A program made the translations under genes and the position numbers. The notes under the pieces were generated by a model that was not told the origin of the DNA, did no database searches, and worked only from the letters and a program-made list of their open reading frames with translations. From Sycobia sp. Sy_11 (lineage: Eukaryota > Arthropoda > Insecta > Hymenoptera > Epichrysomallidae), in assembly GCA_018907035.1 (NCBI GenBank), contig JACCIC010000037.1:2902501-2966500 (forward strand): 64,000 bases of DNA, written 5' to 3'. Shown here piece by piece: positions 45,690 through 59,399 of the stretch (position 1 is its first letter; every line of letters starts with the position of its first letter).

Positions 45690-45829
45690 TCATTCGAACT
45701 CTTTATAAGCTTTGTAAATCATCTTCATAAACTTTTCGACTTGAACATTGGGGCTATTGACTACAGTGGTTCGGAACCCACTATAAACTATAGGTCCATA
45801 GTCCACACAAGTCACAATGATGTACAGAT
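45690..45829 (-). CDS. Possible terminal exon of unknown gene, or pseudogene piece
   Basis: On the minus strand a long pyrimidine tract ending TTTTAGTTGCAG makes a good acceptor at 45830. Two bases then complete a codon, and 45 codons follow to TGA at 45690-45692: LYIIVTCVDYGPIVYSGF, RTTVVNSPNVQVEKF, MKMIYKAYKEFE. Residue use looks protein-like, but I do not recognise the family and found no upstream exon. It could be a retroposed fragment or chance. Confidence 0.25.
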
Positions 45830-45849
45830 CTGCAACTAAAAGAAAAGCT

Positions 45850-48200
45850 CAGCAAAAATGAAAAGTTTTGGAGCACAACCGGCCGATAAAGTGAAAACAA
45901 AATATTTTTTAAAAGATAATATTTTTAGAATTATTTTATTGTGTATGACTTGCGTTTTTATATCTTTACGCATTGATTTATAGATCCTTTACTGGCATAT
46001 AAAATTTATTTTTACATTTATACATACAGTGAAATACATTTCGACTATATATTCGAATTCAAAATTTAATTTCAAACTCAAATTTTATTCTATTCTTCGA
46101 AATAAAACAAGACTTACAGCAAATATTAAAATAATGTTACTTATTTCTTATCAATTATTAATCTTTTTCTATTTTAAAATCATTAATAGTAAATACTATT
46201 GTAAGCAATGTATATACTGTTTGCTTGTGAATATCGTATATCAGCTGTAATTTAAGGGTTGAATTTTGTTTTAAATTTTACAACGATCGTATATGAGATG
46301 TAATTTTTCTACATATTCTGTAATATATTACAAAAGAGCTTGATTGAATACTGTTCAACATGAGTGCTTACTGAGATTAATTATATGATAATAAATGGAT
46401 TTGACAATTTGATTCTATAGACATGACATGTACGAGGATAAATAAATAAAAATCTATATCATATATATGGATAAATAAATGAAGGTATAGTTTCTTCGTA
46501 TTATTTTTTAATTTGCTATGTATTTTGGTAGAAATATATGTGGGTGTGTGTGCGCGTATGCGTGTGTATATATATTAGGAATATAGATTAGGAATTGTAC
46601 ATATTGATTGCTCTGCAAATGTACCACTGAGTGTAATCAATTTTACATGAAACGTTAAGATCAATTTAAAACGTTTTTAAAATAACCTCGATCGTAGTTT
46701 TTTGAACAATTAACTTTTTATAATGACTATATTAAGTACTACTTTTTCTCAAAATTTATACAAATAAAATTTGGTTTCATTTTGGGTTTACGAACTTTGT
46801 ACCGAGATATATATTGAAAAAGAGTTTCCGACTTTACCTGACAAAATTATTGGAAATATTAACAAATAGAAATTAAACCCTAGTAAGCGTTAAGATATCT
46901 AATTCGTTAAAAGTTTGTAGAAAGTTACAAAATCCATTTTTAGAGAATTGAACTGCAGGATTCTGGAACCGTTTTTAAATACATGTCTGATCTAATGGTA
47001 TTTTGAAAAGTATTTATTAATCTATGTGATAATCGATATTCTTGGCGTGCTTCCCATAAATTATTTATTTTATAGTAAACAAAAATCGGTAATCAAAGTT
47101 TTGGACCTATAGAAAAAGAGATCAAGATCACAAAATATAAGAAAAGTTTTTATATTGATTTTTTTATATTGATTATATAAAGATTTAGAAATTATTGAAT
47201 TATCATTGCATAATTGAGTCTCGTAATTCTCGTTTTTCATTTGTAGGTTATTTATAAATTAAAATCACGTTATCTTCGAGTTAGTTGTATTTTTGCCAGG
47301 CAAAAAGTTTCTTACCGAATTAAGATATTAGTTTAATGTTGAGAAAAATATAGAAATTTATCTTATTCTATAAGTGTACTTGTCAAGATTTACAATTCTT
47401 AATATATTTTGTACAATATTTTCAAAAACACTGTTGGTCTACAAAAAACATAAGAATTTATTATGCTCCTCCATCATGAGCAATGCTTAACATCTTTCAA
47501 GAGATTATTTTAATTCAGTAAAAAAAATCTTTCAGTGAATTTTCTTTATGTGTTAGATATACATACGGAAAAATTTTCTTTTATAAAATCTAAAATTTTT
47601 ATGATTTGCATATTTTTGATTCGCCTAAGACTTTCTGTACGTATTAGTTCAGCCGTTTCAATTCGATAAGGATTTATTTAGAATATTTTATTACTTCAAC
47701 TTTTTATAACCTATTCTTCATTAAGAGATAAGATTATTATAGTGAAAATATGAAATAAAGTCTTATTTTAAAAACGAACTAGACAAGAAAATGGACTGTG
47801 CAATGTCACTCGTGGTCCGACGTGAAACCGATAAATTAATTTTTCTCCGACATTGAGAATTAAATTGATAAAAAAATACGTCTTCGAAAGCAAATTTGAC
47901 GGACAATACAATGGATGTACTAAAAATCTATTATTGAGTGAGCGTATTATTAAAAATCCTTTAAAATATTTAATTTATTTAGAACAATTTGAGTTTGTCT
48001 ATATATTTGCGAACATATATTTGGGGAAAAAATTTGTTTTTGAATTGTAATAAATCTATTTATTTGAAATTATTGTTTACAAAAAATGCAGTTTGCTTAA
48101 TAGTGTTACAGTTTTAAAATATGAAAATATTAGATTATGACATATATAGTTATTAATCACTAGTTTTTATTTGATTAAACTTTTAAAATAAATCTTAAGA
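45850..48200. other. AT-rich non-coding stretch (intronic)
   Basis: No supported frame. A short TG/CG-rich run is at about 46540-46570. Confidence 0.4.
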
Positions 48201-48209
48201 GTTTAATTT

Positions 48210-48520
48210 CCTTTTTCTGCCTTTCGGTTCGTTCCTTTCCTTCCTGCCACTCTCATTCCTTTCCTTCCTGAGTTCTGCTTTACCGTTGTCGGAGGAAAAA
48301 GAAGCAGCATAAATGTGTTTCCCCTTTCCCTTTCTATTCTTACTTAAACATTAAGGATAAAATCTTAAGAAGAGACACTCGGTGGAATGAGCTACATGCA
48401 TGGTACTCCACAACGAAGGCGTTATGCGCAAAACCCTTTGCGTAATGCATTTAACACAATTACATGAATGGAAATGGAAATGATCGTTACTATAGAGGTC
48501 ACAGAGGTCTTGTACAAATA
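48210..48520. other. Pyrimidine-rich tract followed by a higher-complexity block
   Basis: CTTTCC/TTCCTT repeats (48215-48275) are followed by a denser block at 48370-48500. It includes a near-palindrome, TTATGCGCAAA (48422-48432) facing TTTGCGTAATG (48437-48447), whose halves resemble bZIP sites. Stops occur in all frames. Possible regulatory DNA. Confidence 0.3.
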
Positions 48521-48559
48521 AGTTTTCAATTTTAGCTATAGACACAAGTTTTAACTAAA

Positions 48560-51500
48560 TATGTTCTGTGTAACCTCTCTTGTGTTGATCTTATATATGA
48601 TGAATGGCTTAAAAGTGTTCATTAATTAAATATTATTAAAATTATTTTCGTAGTTTTAAGAAAGTTTGGTAATATTTTATGATCAAAACACATATTTAAA
48701 GAATGGTCGACGAAATATCAGAAAACGTTATATAATATATTTTTAACCTACTAAACATTGTTATTTATTTTTAATAAAGTTTTATTATGTATAAAGGTTT
48801 TCATGTTCAAAGTGATTTTTTGAAAAAGTAATTTTTGAAAGATGGTTTGGAGATAGTATTGCGATAATGGAAAAATTCTTTACAAATGTAGATTACAATG
48901 CACTTCTATAGAACGTGTTATTGATGGCTTAAGAGGGCTATTGAATTTTTATCCCGAAACATATTATTTGCAAAATTCATTCTTATTCAAATTATGATTC
49001 AAAAGATTCTGTATAGCATGTAAATTGAAATAATTGATAAAATACGTTTAGAGTAATCTTAACAAATTGAAAAACAAACAATAATCTAAATTCATAAGTG
49101 CCGATTAGAAATGAATAATAAATATGATTTATTTTATCTAACACTAGCTATGTCTGGTAGTGATTAAAAAAATGTTTGTTTTTTTAATTAAAATATAAAT
49201 GTTTTAGTGTAAATTTATATAGTTTGAACTTTATGAAGTAATTTCATTTAAAATAAGAAATAAAAATTCTTTTCAATATTCATGTAAAATTTTTAAAAAC
49301 AAATTTGTATAAAAACGATAATATAAAAAAATAGGTTACAAAAATACTTTTTTTACATTTTCAAATTATAATTCATGTAATTATTTTCTTATAATTGATG
49401 GTATAAAATTTTTCGATTTTAATTAATATAAAAAATCCACTTGGTTTTCTGTAGCAATTTTATTTAAAGAATTGATAATTATTATATTAAATAATTTAAT
49501 TAATGAGTACTTTTTCAATTCAATTTATTGGTAGCTGTTTAATAGATTAAACCATTTACAACATAAGTTACAAACTGTTACAAACTAATTTCAAACTAGT
49601 TACAATTAATATATGTTGCATACAGACTATTACGAACAATAATTATAATTAACTAAGAGGAGAGTCAATTGCCTTTCTTTTGATAAAATGTATTAAATAT
49701 AATAACAAAATGCATCCTTTGTGTTTTTGTGTCTATAGCCCCTTCTTCTAATTATTTTAAGGCGACAATTATTTATATTAAATTTTCGATGCTATTTTGA
49801 GATTTTACCATTGTTTTTAATTTTTTAATTTTTTCCTTACGTTTCAATATTCTTTTTCCTATGTAAACATACTATTAAATCGCTGTTACCTCATTAAATC
49901 CAATTGCAGATTCTATTTTGTACTTTAACAGATTTTTTTCGCTAATTATTAAGAAATTTTATAAATTATTCGCCTTAAAAGTAATTATTAAGTTTTACAT
50001 GAAGGAATATAGAATTTTTCTGGTTATACTAGTTAATCTTTATTTACTCTACAGTAAAGATAATGAATGTACAATAATTGTTATCGTATTTGCGAAATAT
50101 ACTAGTTATTAATATTTTTTAACACTATTCTTTTCTTAATAAAATAGAATTTATTTTTCTATCTACTATGCAATATACGAATTGCTGTACCTAAACAATA
50201 AAATATGAAAAAATTATTGTTCTTTCATTGTTTAATATATGGATCCAGAAAAATTTGATATCCTTTTATGCGAATATTAATAATTATTTTCATTTTTAAA
50301 GTGAAAATAATGAAATTTTCGAATCAATGAGAACAAGATTTCAGTAATGTAAAATAGAATATGCAGTTGATTATTATATATTAAATAGTATTTTTAGACA
50401 ATAAATAAAATAAGTTATGAAGTTACAGAGAGATTGAAACTAAGCAAAACCATGAATACGATAACTAAGGAAATTTATATAAAAAATTTTCACATAAAAA
50501 TAATTAGAAGAAAGAGCTTTTGGGACAAATAAAACATTAGGTATCCATTATTCTTGTTACATATAATGCATTTTATCAAGTTAGAGGCAATTGGTTCTCT
50601 CGTGACTGTAGACTACCCTTGTAAGTTGATATTGAATTATTAACCAATTCCACTAATCAGCTAAATATGAAAAATACACCCAATGAAAAATTTTATTACA
50701 AAATTTTTCTTAAAAAAAAATCACTGTTTATGAAGCAAAGAAAATTATAAATACAACATTTTTTCTGCATTTCATAAAAAAAATATTAGCCAATGAATAC
50801 ACGCAGGATAAAATCGATCCAGCCATTCTTTAAATATTTGAGTACAAATACATATGCACTGTAGCCCTTTATGTGACTATCACGCAGGTAGTAGGTCATG
50901 ACCAGATAAATATACACGAGGACAAAAAAAATCGTATTTTGTTTCTCAGCCCGTTATAAAATATTTTAGTAAACCGATCGTAAATAGTTTTCATATATTT
51001 GGCTTAATTAAAACACTATTTTTTTTAAACATTTTCCAAAATATCAAATGTATATTCAATTTCTGAATTGTGAGATTTCCATATACGCAAGCATTAAATT
51101 ATAAAAATAATTATCTTTAGTTTACGACGTGTAGTACAGTCTTCTAGAAATAATGTCATTAATTTTGGAGTGTTTTTTAGTTGACAACAGAATAATAAAT
51201 TATGATTCATTACATAATAAAGAATTCATTTTATTTACTCAATTATTTTTTTCTACAGAAAAGAACAGATAATTTTTAAAAATAAAGATATAGCCTTTTG
51301 AAATTTTATTTGACAAAATATTTACTTTTCTTTTCAAAATTGAGCCTAACTGAGCGGGCATGAAAAAATAATATTTGTCTGTCGTAAAAGTTATACATAT
51401 TTCTAGACAGAATAGTTTTCAGAAGAGGCTGCTAAAGTTTTAACTAAAATAAAATCAATCTGAACACAGTTTGAGCGTTTAACCCTTTCTTCGCATATTT

Positions 51501-52520
51501 TAATATATGTAGAATTCTCTGCCAAAACTAGCACATTTCAAACAGTCCCAAACAAGACTAGCATTCGCATTGATAATTAACATATTAAATTTGTTTGCAT
51601 AGAAGCCGAATTTATCATTTTGCATCGAAGACATATACAGATAAATTAGTAAAACTTTACATTTTGTTTCAAAGGATTAAAAATGTCAAATATCAGTTAC
51701 AAAGGATTCTCATTTGAATTGATTGAAATATATTAATTTTTCACATGGAAACAAGAAGTTCAAGTGAATATTTGCTACTTCTCATCCAGAAGTCCATGAA
51801 AGGTGATAATTTTCATAACAAGAATTTAATGAAAATATGAACAAATCTGATTAAATTCCAAGTTTTTATTTAAAATTTGATTAAATTCCAATTATGCACT
51901 TAAAATCATATTTTTAAGTTAATGTTTAAATACTTATAATTAAATCTTTTAAATGTTTACAAAATTACTAGAAGTACCTTTTCGGTATGGGACTAGTTCT
52001 ATTTTGCTAAAGCTTGCACCAGTGTTTGATAGTAACGGTTATGAAAAGCGAGAAACTAATTTATCGATCAAGCAGGAAAAGTTCTTTGGTTTGTAGCAGC
52101 TCGTAGTCTACAAAAGAATAATTATTGTTTATAAATCATAAGTTTATGAAGCTTGGTAAGTTCTTTTACTTGTAGCGGCTTATAGTACGGACAAAAGTGT
52201 CTAAAGATTTGTTAGAGCACTGAGATTATTATTTATGAATTAGAAACTTTTAATATTAAATACAACCAACTATAATTTACTTATCCCATAGAACATATGA
52301 AATATAAAATATTCGTCAAATTCTTGAGAAATTTCAGACTAATTAAAAAATTCCAACGCACAATTTCATGTATGAATTTGATGAATTCTAGATGTATATC
52401 AAATTCAATTAAAAACTTTTACCTTTGATTGTAATAAAATTAACCCCTTTTTAAAAGTTACGTTAAGTACAACGATTCAATTTCGTAAAGAAAATGTATC
52501 AGTTATAAAAATTTGTAGAG
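48560..52520. other. Long AT-rich non-coding stretch (intronic)
   Basis: I found only a short TGATTAAATTCCAA duplication near 51850-51890 and a diverged duplication at 52078-52250. Confidence 0.45.
52078..52250. repeat. Diverged tandem duplication
   Basis: AAGTTCTTTGGTTTGTAGCA (52079) and AAGTTCTTTTACTTGTAGCG (52160) start two copies of an approximately 81-nt unit containing GCTCGTAGT / GCTTATAGT. Origin unknown. Confidence 0.5.
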
Positions 52521-52523
52521 CTT

Positions 52524-52525
<2 letters not shown>

Positions 52526-52582
<57 letters not shown>

Positions 52583-52659
52583 GCTTGTGGGAATTTTCGA
52601 ATATTAATACCTATGTAATAATGAGAAAGAACTTGTACAGCGCTGACAAATAGCCATAT

Positions 52660-52722
<63 letters not shown>

Positions 52723-52735
52723 ACTCACACTACCA
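52526..52735. repeat. Mirrored microsatellites (CA)n(TA)n ... (TA)n(CA)n
   Basis: A CA run (52526-52558) and TA run (52559-52582) are mirrored after 78 nt by a TA run (52662-52712) and CA-rich sequence. More imperfect CA/CG repeats lie at 52840-52890. Confidence 0.9.
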
Positions 52736-53054
52736 AAATTAGGAACTCTCCATTCCAATGATGCTAATCTCTGTGAAAGGACACTAACACTAACGGAAAA
52801 GCGTATTATTCGAGCGTGTCTATTATCGATGTTACATTACACACACTCACACACAGACACATACACATACACACACACATACACGCGTGTGCGCGTACTC
52901 GAATACAAGCAAGAGCACGCGGATACCCGGTCTCCGGCATTATCAGTCACGCTCGTCCCCTGTTGGTCAGTAAGTTCTGAATGATCGTTTGCCCTTATAA
53001 CACTGACTGGCATGTATAATTAATATCGGGCGTCTCTCCTGTCAAGCTGAAACG

Positions 53055-53088
53055 TATAAATACTAACCATCAACGTGCTACCATCAGT
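53055..53088 (+). promoter_or_regulatory. TATA-plus-initiator promoter candidate
   Basis: TATAAATA at 53055-53062 and the arthropod initiator TCAGT at 53084-53088 put the TATA 31 nt before the initiator A, the canonical spacing. The surrounding 150 nt are less AT-rich and are followed by GCTGCTGTAGCTGCACC and GTTCAGTCGCTGCGG. No long frame starts downstream, so the first exon would be 5' UTR or a non-coding RNA. It lies on the strand opposite the GPCR gene, inside its inferred intron. Confidence 0.5.
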
Positions 53089-53199
53089 AGATACGCTCTC
53101 GCTGCTGTAGCTGCACCATCATCAGACTAGTTCAGTCGCTGCGGAGGGACGCGGAACATTTATGCGACGAAAAAAGCTGCGATTAACATATACGTGAAT

Positions 53200-54480
53200 A
53201 ATTCTGGATAAAAGAATTTATTTGAGCAGATTTATATCCTGATTTTTGTCGGTCCATTGGAGTTAATTAATTGAGACATGTTATATATACATATATAATA
53301 AGACAGAGAATTTTTGACAATCCAATTGGTAGATTAACGATATTTGTAAGATGTCCAATCAATAATTTACTATTATAAAATTCACTGAAATCAATTTTCA
53401 AAAGATTGCTGCAGTTATTGGAATAGCACATGCATATGGTTATTATCTATTAAGTATAATAATTTTAGACTTAAATAAACTCAATAAAAGAGTATTATTT
53501 CCAGCTCATTGCTGAATAATTGAAAATAATAGAGGATCGAGATTATTTTTTTATGATATTCGTATGAGCGAAGCTTGGTAGCCAACATAAAATTATGCTG
53601 TTTTTATCGACAACGGTATTTAGAAATACGTATTTAGAAAGCCTTCAAATTTTTTGATAAATATAGTCAAGTAAGCGTATTTTAACGAGGCTTTATAACA
53701 GAAAAGGGAATTAAAGTAATAGAGAATTTAAAAAGAATAATGTGGATGTTTTTTATCCAACTGAGCGTATAAACTTCATAATATTAAGAATATGAAAAGT
53801 GGTGGTCTGGAAATATATCATCTAGAAAAGTTAGCTTGTTCTGATTCTAGAATATTGTACGTTTCATGATTGTTTATCAACTAATAGTATGGAGAATGTG
53901 AAGAATGATGATGATTAACAGATAATATGGAGGCTGTATAGTAAAGCTCTTATTTTTTTAATTAAAAAACAGTATATTTATTACAATTGATTACTCTTTC
54001 AATGATTTAGAAAAGGTTTTATGATGCTTGTTTGGCATTATTGTTACACTAACACAACAATAATTTTTTTCTTTATTTCCAACTATGAGTTAAAAATTAG
54101 ATGGCTAATGTAAATAGATTCGAAAATTGGCATAGAGAAAGAAGAGCGTTGAATTTTGTTATTGCACGAGATACGTATTGCGAGTAACTTAATACAAGTT
54201 TCAGTATATATTAATTGCAAAGCTTAGTACAAAAGAAGGAAACAAGTGAAAGAGAGTCTAATTTTTGACGGTTCAAAATGTACACAATCTGGAATTGTTC
54301 CTCTGGAGTATTAGTTTATAATAGCTTTAAGGATTTCCGTTTGAGAAACTTACAGTAGCACTCGCTCAATTGTCATAATGTATAACCAAAGTGTCATCTT
54401 CGTAACAACTTGAATATTCTTCCTTAGATCGTCAGCTATTACTTTTTGCAGCCTCAATTTTACACTTCTGATCTACGCTA
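53200..54480. other. AT-rich non-coding stretch
   Basis: No supported exon, although it would contain the transcript if the 53086 start is real. Donor-like TTTGTAAGAT is at 53343. Confidence 0.35.
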
Positions 54481-54484
54481 TCGC

Positions 54485-54960
54485 ATATATGTATTTATAT
54501 TTAATCCAATGCGGCAAAGAAGATCGGAACGCGGCTTCACTGGGTTTTTGGACTTTGCCCCGTACACCGACGTCCTTCGTTAGAATGCGAATCGATCGTC
54601 TGACTCACGCGCGCTCTCCGATTAGAGTCTAGAGCCTATAATGTATAATATATAATAATATAGTCTTCGACGAGGCAGCGATGTCAATAATGGGGTTGGG
54701 GCGGTATTCGCAGGGGCTCGTGCGAGATACGCGCGGCATCGGGCCGGGGTCACAGGCCGGGGGATAAATATTAAAGAGGGTGGGAGACTAATAAAGAATG
54801 ATTCGCAGGAGGGAGAATAATTGCGGGAGATTATTATTGAGATATTAAGATTATACGAGTTGATTGCGGTGTTGTCGGGGTAGAGCTTTGCTGGCATAAT
54901 AAACTGGCGCACCCAGTACATAAGCCATCGAAAGCGCCGCAAAATTAATTAAATTTAAAA
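54485..54960. other. CG-rich high-complexity block, possible conserved regulatory element
   Basis: It includes CACGCGCGCTCTCCG, GATACGCGCGGCATCGGGCC and AAACTGGCGCACCCAGTAC, then a homeodomain-like ATTAATTAAATTTAAAA end. Stops are frequent in every frame and there are no transposon ends. Such islands in AT-rich insect introns are often enhancers or promoters; this is inference. Confidence 0.35.
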
Positions 54961-54964
54961 ATTT

Positions 54965-55870
54965 CACTTTAAATGCCTTTACTAATAATTCATCGAAATA
55001 ACTTTTTACGCGCGTTTATCAGAAAATACAAATGAATTATCTGAATAAATATATTGAGCAAACAGAGGTTCAATGAAATATTTCAAATTAGTAAAATAAA
55101 TGAAATTCTGAGCAACTGGATGAATTTGAGAAAATAAATTTGAATTTACACAATTGATTTTGTATACAGTAAAAAAGTAAATATTTTCAAAAGAGTGGTA
55201 CTTACATTTGTTTCGACATTTATATTCAGAGTGCACTCTTTTTAACTGCTTAATGTATCATTTAATAATTTAATTCACGTTGTCTGCCACAAATTTTTTA
55301 TTTTCTGCTTCCTTAAAATTCGAACGCATTTTAAAATATTTTGAAAAAATATAAGAAAACATTTAGTCGTAATTTAGAATGGATTAATAAATATAAAAAT
55401 ACAAAAATAACTAGAGCCTTGAATAGAATATTAATTAATGCGATAAATTTAATATGAATTAATGCGATAAACAATTAATTATGTATAATCTTTTCTTGGT
55501 GGTTTGAAGTTTAATACGTATACGAATCAATGATTTACTATACATGTTCGCGATTTGAATTTTACTGATATCTTATATATTATACGATAATTTCTTAGAT
55601 AACTTCTTATTTAGTATTAACAAAAGTCTATTTCTACTCTGGTAGATAAATATAAAAATATTAATTATATATAATTTGTAACACAGAAAATATTTTAGCT
55701 TAAAGACCGACAAAAAACGCATCGTAATTAGACAATTTACATTCCACTCGTGTATAACGTTGACTTTATATATAACGATATAATCTCAACTCGTGCTCGA
55801 ATCAGATGTATTTTTGCTCGAATTAGAATTACACGTGTTTTTTGAAATTTTAATTAAAATCTGATTACTT
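54965..55870. other. AT-rich non-coding stretch
   Basis: Nothing recognised. Confidence 0.4.
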
Positions 55871-55879
55871 GTACAAACT

Positions 55880-56000
55880 TGAATTAAGATGTATTGCACG
55901 AAACGTCGCATCGGGTTGAAGTTGCATTATATACCCATGCACGGCGAGTTGGGATTTTGTCATTGAGGCTCGCACCAGCTCATGCCCATTCTTTTTTGGA
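55880..56000. other. Short high-complexity block
   Basis: About 120 nt of balanced composition (GCACGAAACGTCGCATCGGG, ACCCATGCACGGCGAGTTGG, GAGGCTCGCACCAGCTCATG) set in AT-rich DNA. Candidate conserved non-coding element. Confidence 0.3.
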
Positions 56001-59000
56001 TAATTTCTCGCTTACAAATATTAAATAATATTCCTTTTAAGACTTTTTTTTATTGAAAATATATGTCAATATTACTTTAATTTTTTAAAGCTTTTCTCAT
56101 TTAATTTTCTGACAAAGTAACCACGTTTATTTATTTTTATATAAAAGAACTGCTTAATTCATAGTTATCAAAATATTATTGATAATTCAATAACATTTAT
56201 AGTATGATGTTAACTGGCTATTACCAAAAACTGGTCAGTTACTTTATAACTTGAGATTTCCAAACTCGAATGTAAAGTAAACATTTATGTACTTCTACAT
56301 GAACATTACAGGAGCGTAGATTGTTAATTTGATAACACCATATCAAAATATTATATTGGAAAAACTGTTATAACAAACTCCAAATGAAAGAAAAATTGTC
56401 GGCGCACGCAGCTCTTCACAGACTCATAAAATTTTATTTTTTTCACTCGACAGTTCGTGTCAGTACTCGATATCTTCCTATTTGTCTCCATAACTGACGA
56501 AGACAGAGGCAGCTACTTTTTTTCGCGAGAATGATGGATAAAGAAGGTGGTCTACACATTTTTTCCCTTTATTATACCTTCTTGAAAAATTATTTATCCT
56601 GACTGTCGATGCTGTTCTACCATCAGTCATGTAAACCGAAATCATTGGATTATCGCGCGTGCCCGAAGCAATATAGCAAATGTATACGATATACGATGAT
56701 ATTCTACACATATATAGCGGGGGACGAGCAGAATAGTTGATTTGATATTGTTTATGGATTGTTGTATATGCGTTTACAAGAGTTTGATGTCGCGTTAATA
56801 TAACAGCAAGTTTTTTTTGTAGATATATAAATTTTAATTTGTCAAGAGTTTTCGAAAGCGTTTAACTGAATTATATAGTGAGCTTGCAGCAATTCTAGTT
56901 TAATGGCAGTCCTGCTCCTTTCGTTAATAATAATTGGAATGCATTAAATGTTAATTTTAGTGCACTCGAGGGAAATTATAATTTTCGAAATGTCATTTGA
57001 CATAGTAAACTTTGAATATAAATTGAAATAAAACTAAACTATTATACAGATTTAATGTATGTTTAGTTGCAATAGAAACCCAAATTTCATTTTCAAGCTA
57101 TCCGGAATGTTTGACAGAAAATCGAATATGTGAACGACAATTATTTTTCATTCATCATAAAATAGGTTCATTTTGCGAACTATGGATAAATTACGTTTTT
57201 CTAAGAAACAATGAAAGATAATTAATTATGAGCAGTCTGTAATTGATTTTCGATATTCCAATTCGAACTACATGCCAATGTCATATCGAGATATATATCG
57301 ACCTAGGTGACAAGTAGAAAACTATTTGGCAGAATGGAACAAATGATTTGTCGATGATAAATGTAAAATGCGTTGTAATGAATGCGAATCACTGCCATCG
57401 GTATATAACTTTCTCAGACGTGTATCCACAGTTTGAAATATTTTTCCTAGCCTTTTCTTTGTTGTCTTTATTAACATACAAATTCAGATCTTTAAAATTA
57501 CAACATTTATTTCGGATTACAGAGTAAATAATTAAATTACAGTTTATGAATAATGAAATGGTTACTACTTTTAGAATGTTTCCTGAGACAATAATAAATA
57601 TAAATATATTCAGAAAAATCGATCCATTTTATTAGAAATCAATCGAAAGTAAATAGAAAATGAAGAAGTAATATTCTAGCAGAATACAACTTTTAGAAAA
57701 AATATATATATTTAGATTTCACAAATTTCAGTTATTGCTTTTAAACATTTCAAAATTCTTTGGGGATACTGCCTGCATTTTATAAATTAAATAGTTTAAG
57801 GAATTATTATTGTTTATTGTCATAGATCAATTATTATTATTATTTAAATTTACCAATATTTATTTTCAATATGATCAAATATATACGATATCCGTAATAA
57901 ATATCAAAGTTAGATAAAAGATCGCATCATTATAAATTTTCTATACTTTTATTCTTGTTTTTAAATTTCTTTTTTATTTTTGGAAAATTTAATTAACTTT
58001 TTTTTCAACTAAATATTCAAACTAGAATCGTATGTTGAGTCAAGCATGTTACAAATAATATCGTTAAAATTTGATTTTGAGTATAATTATTTTCTATATT
58101 AGTACTTATATATAGCGATATAAATTATTGCTCATAAAAAATTAATGATAACTAAATTATATTAAGTAATTTAATAATTAATATTTAATAGTAATGACCT
58201 AAATATGGCTATGATTTATTAGGACAAATTGAAATGTATGACATAAACTAGTTATCCTCGAAGCAATTAAATTAGAATATGACTGACAACTTTTAACTTC
58301 TACTCGATTTAAATTTTCTCATTCCTTAATAAATGTAATGCAAACTTATATGATAAATGTAAGAGAAATTGAATAAACATTAAACCGAAGCAACCAGAGC
58401 AAAGATAGAAGTCTAAAATAAAATAGAGACATCGATTTAATTGATTAAATAATTAGTATACACAACAGTGAAACACTGCTATACGGCGGGTCCGTAAAGT
58501 TTCGACATGCCTGAATTAATTGCCCTTTTAATTATCTTTTTGCTTATTTCCAGACTTAATGCTATCGAGATTTACTCGTAGCATTTCCTTTTGAACGATT
58601 TATTTAGGCGAATCTGAATCACGGATAAACTCTCGAACTGATGAATAAAGATTTAGGGTCTTGGCAATTATTTATACGTGTTCTTTTTAGACCCCACTTT
58701 TTTCGTTCTATTATTCTTAGTGCTCTTTTTCTCGAAATTCAACGAGTCCCTCGTTCTTTAATCATTTTTCGTGCCTTATTACTTACTTTGAATACATTTT
58801 TTGTTGACGAAATTTTCTGAATGATTCCCTCACTCTCTAGAACTATATATTCATATATAAACACGTGCACACAGCCACATAATACATGATAAAGTATAAC
58901 AAAAGTATACTTATCAAGACGAAAGATAAAAAGATAGAAATATAGAAATGAGAGTGGTAAGGTAAATGGAAGGGGGGACACAGGGATTTAATATTTGCAT

Positions 59001-59080
59001 GAACTTGAAACTGATTCTTCTTAATCCTGATAATGTATCCATTTCGTGCACTGTCATTGGAATATCCGATTATAGAATCG
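56001..59080. other. Non-coding stretch
   Basis: Mostly AT-rich. The segments 56400-56720 and 58480-58700 are a little more complex, but I see no exon with splice sites or a familiar motif. Confidence 0.4.
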
Positions 59081-59083
59081 GAT

Positions 59084-59267
59084 TTTGGCGATGAAGAGAG
59101 AGGGGAAAGGAGAGAGAGAAAGAGGGGGAGTGAGGGAGAAAGAGAGAGAGAGAGAGAAAGAGAGGGAGGGAAAATGAGAGAGGAAAAGAGAAGGAAAGAG
59201 AGGTAGAGAGACAAGGAGAAGAAGCGGGAGAAAGAAATGGGGGAAGAGTGAAAAAGACGGTGGGAGG

Positions 59268-59347
<80 letters not shown>

Positions 59348-59370
59348 GTGGAAAAAAGTGAGGGAGGGAG
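59084..59370. repeat. Polypurine tract with (GA)n core
   Basis: About 290 nt almost purely purine on the plus strand, with an uninterrupted GA core of about 34 units at 59275-59343. Mirror-symmetric purine tracts of this length can form triplex DNA. The Ser/Leu-rich frames on the minus strand are translations of the repeat. Confidence 0.95.
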
Positions 59371-59399
59371 ATTGGCTTGATTATTATACTGCTTATTAT

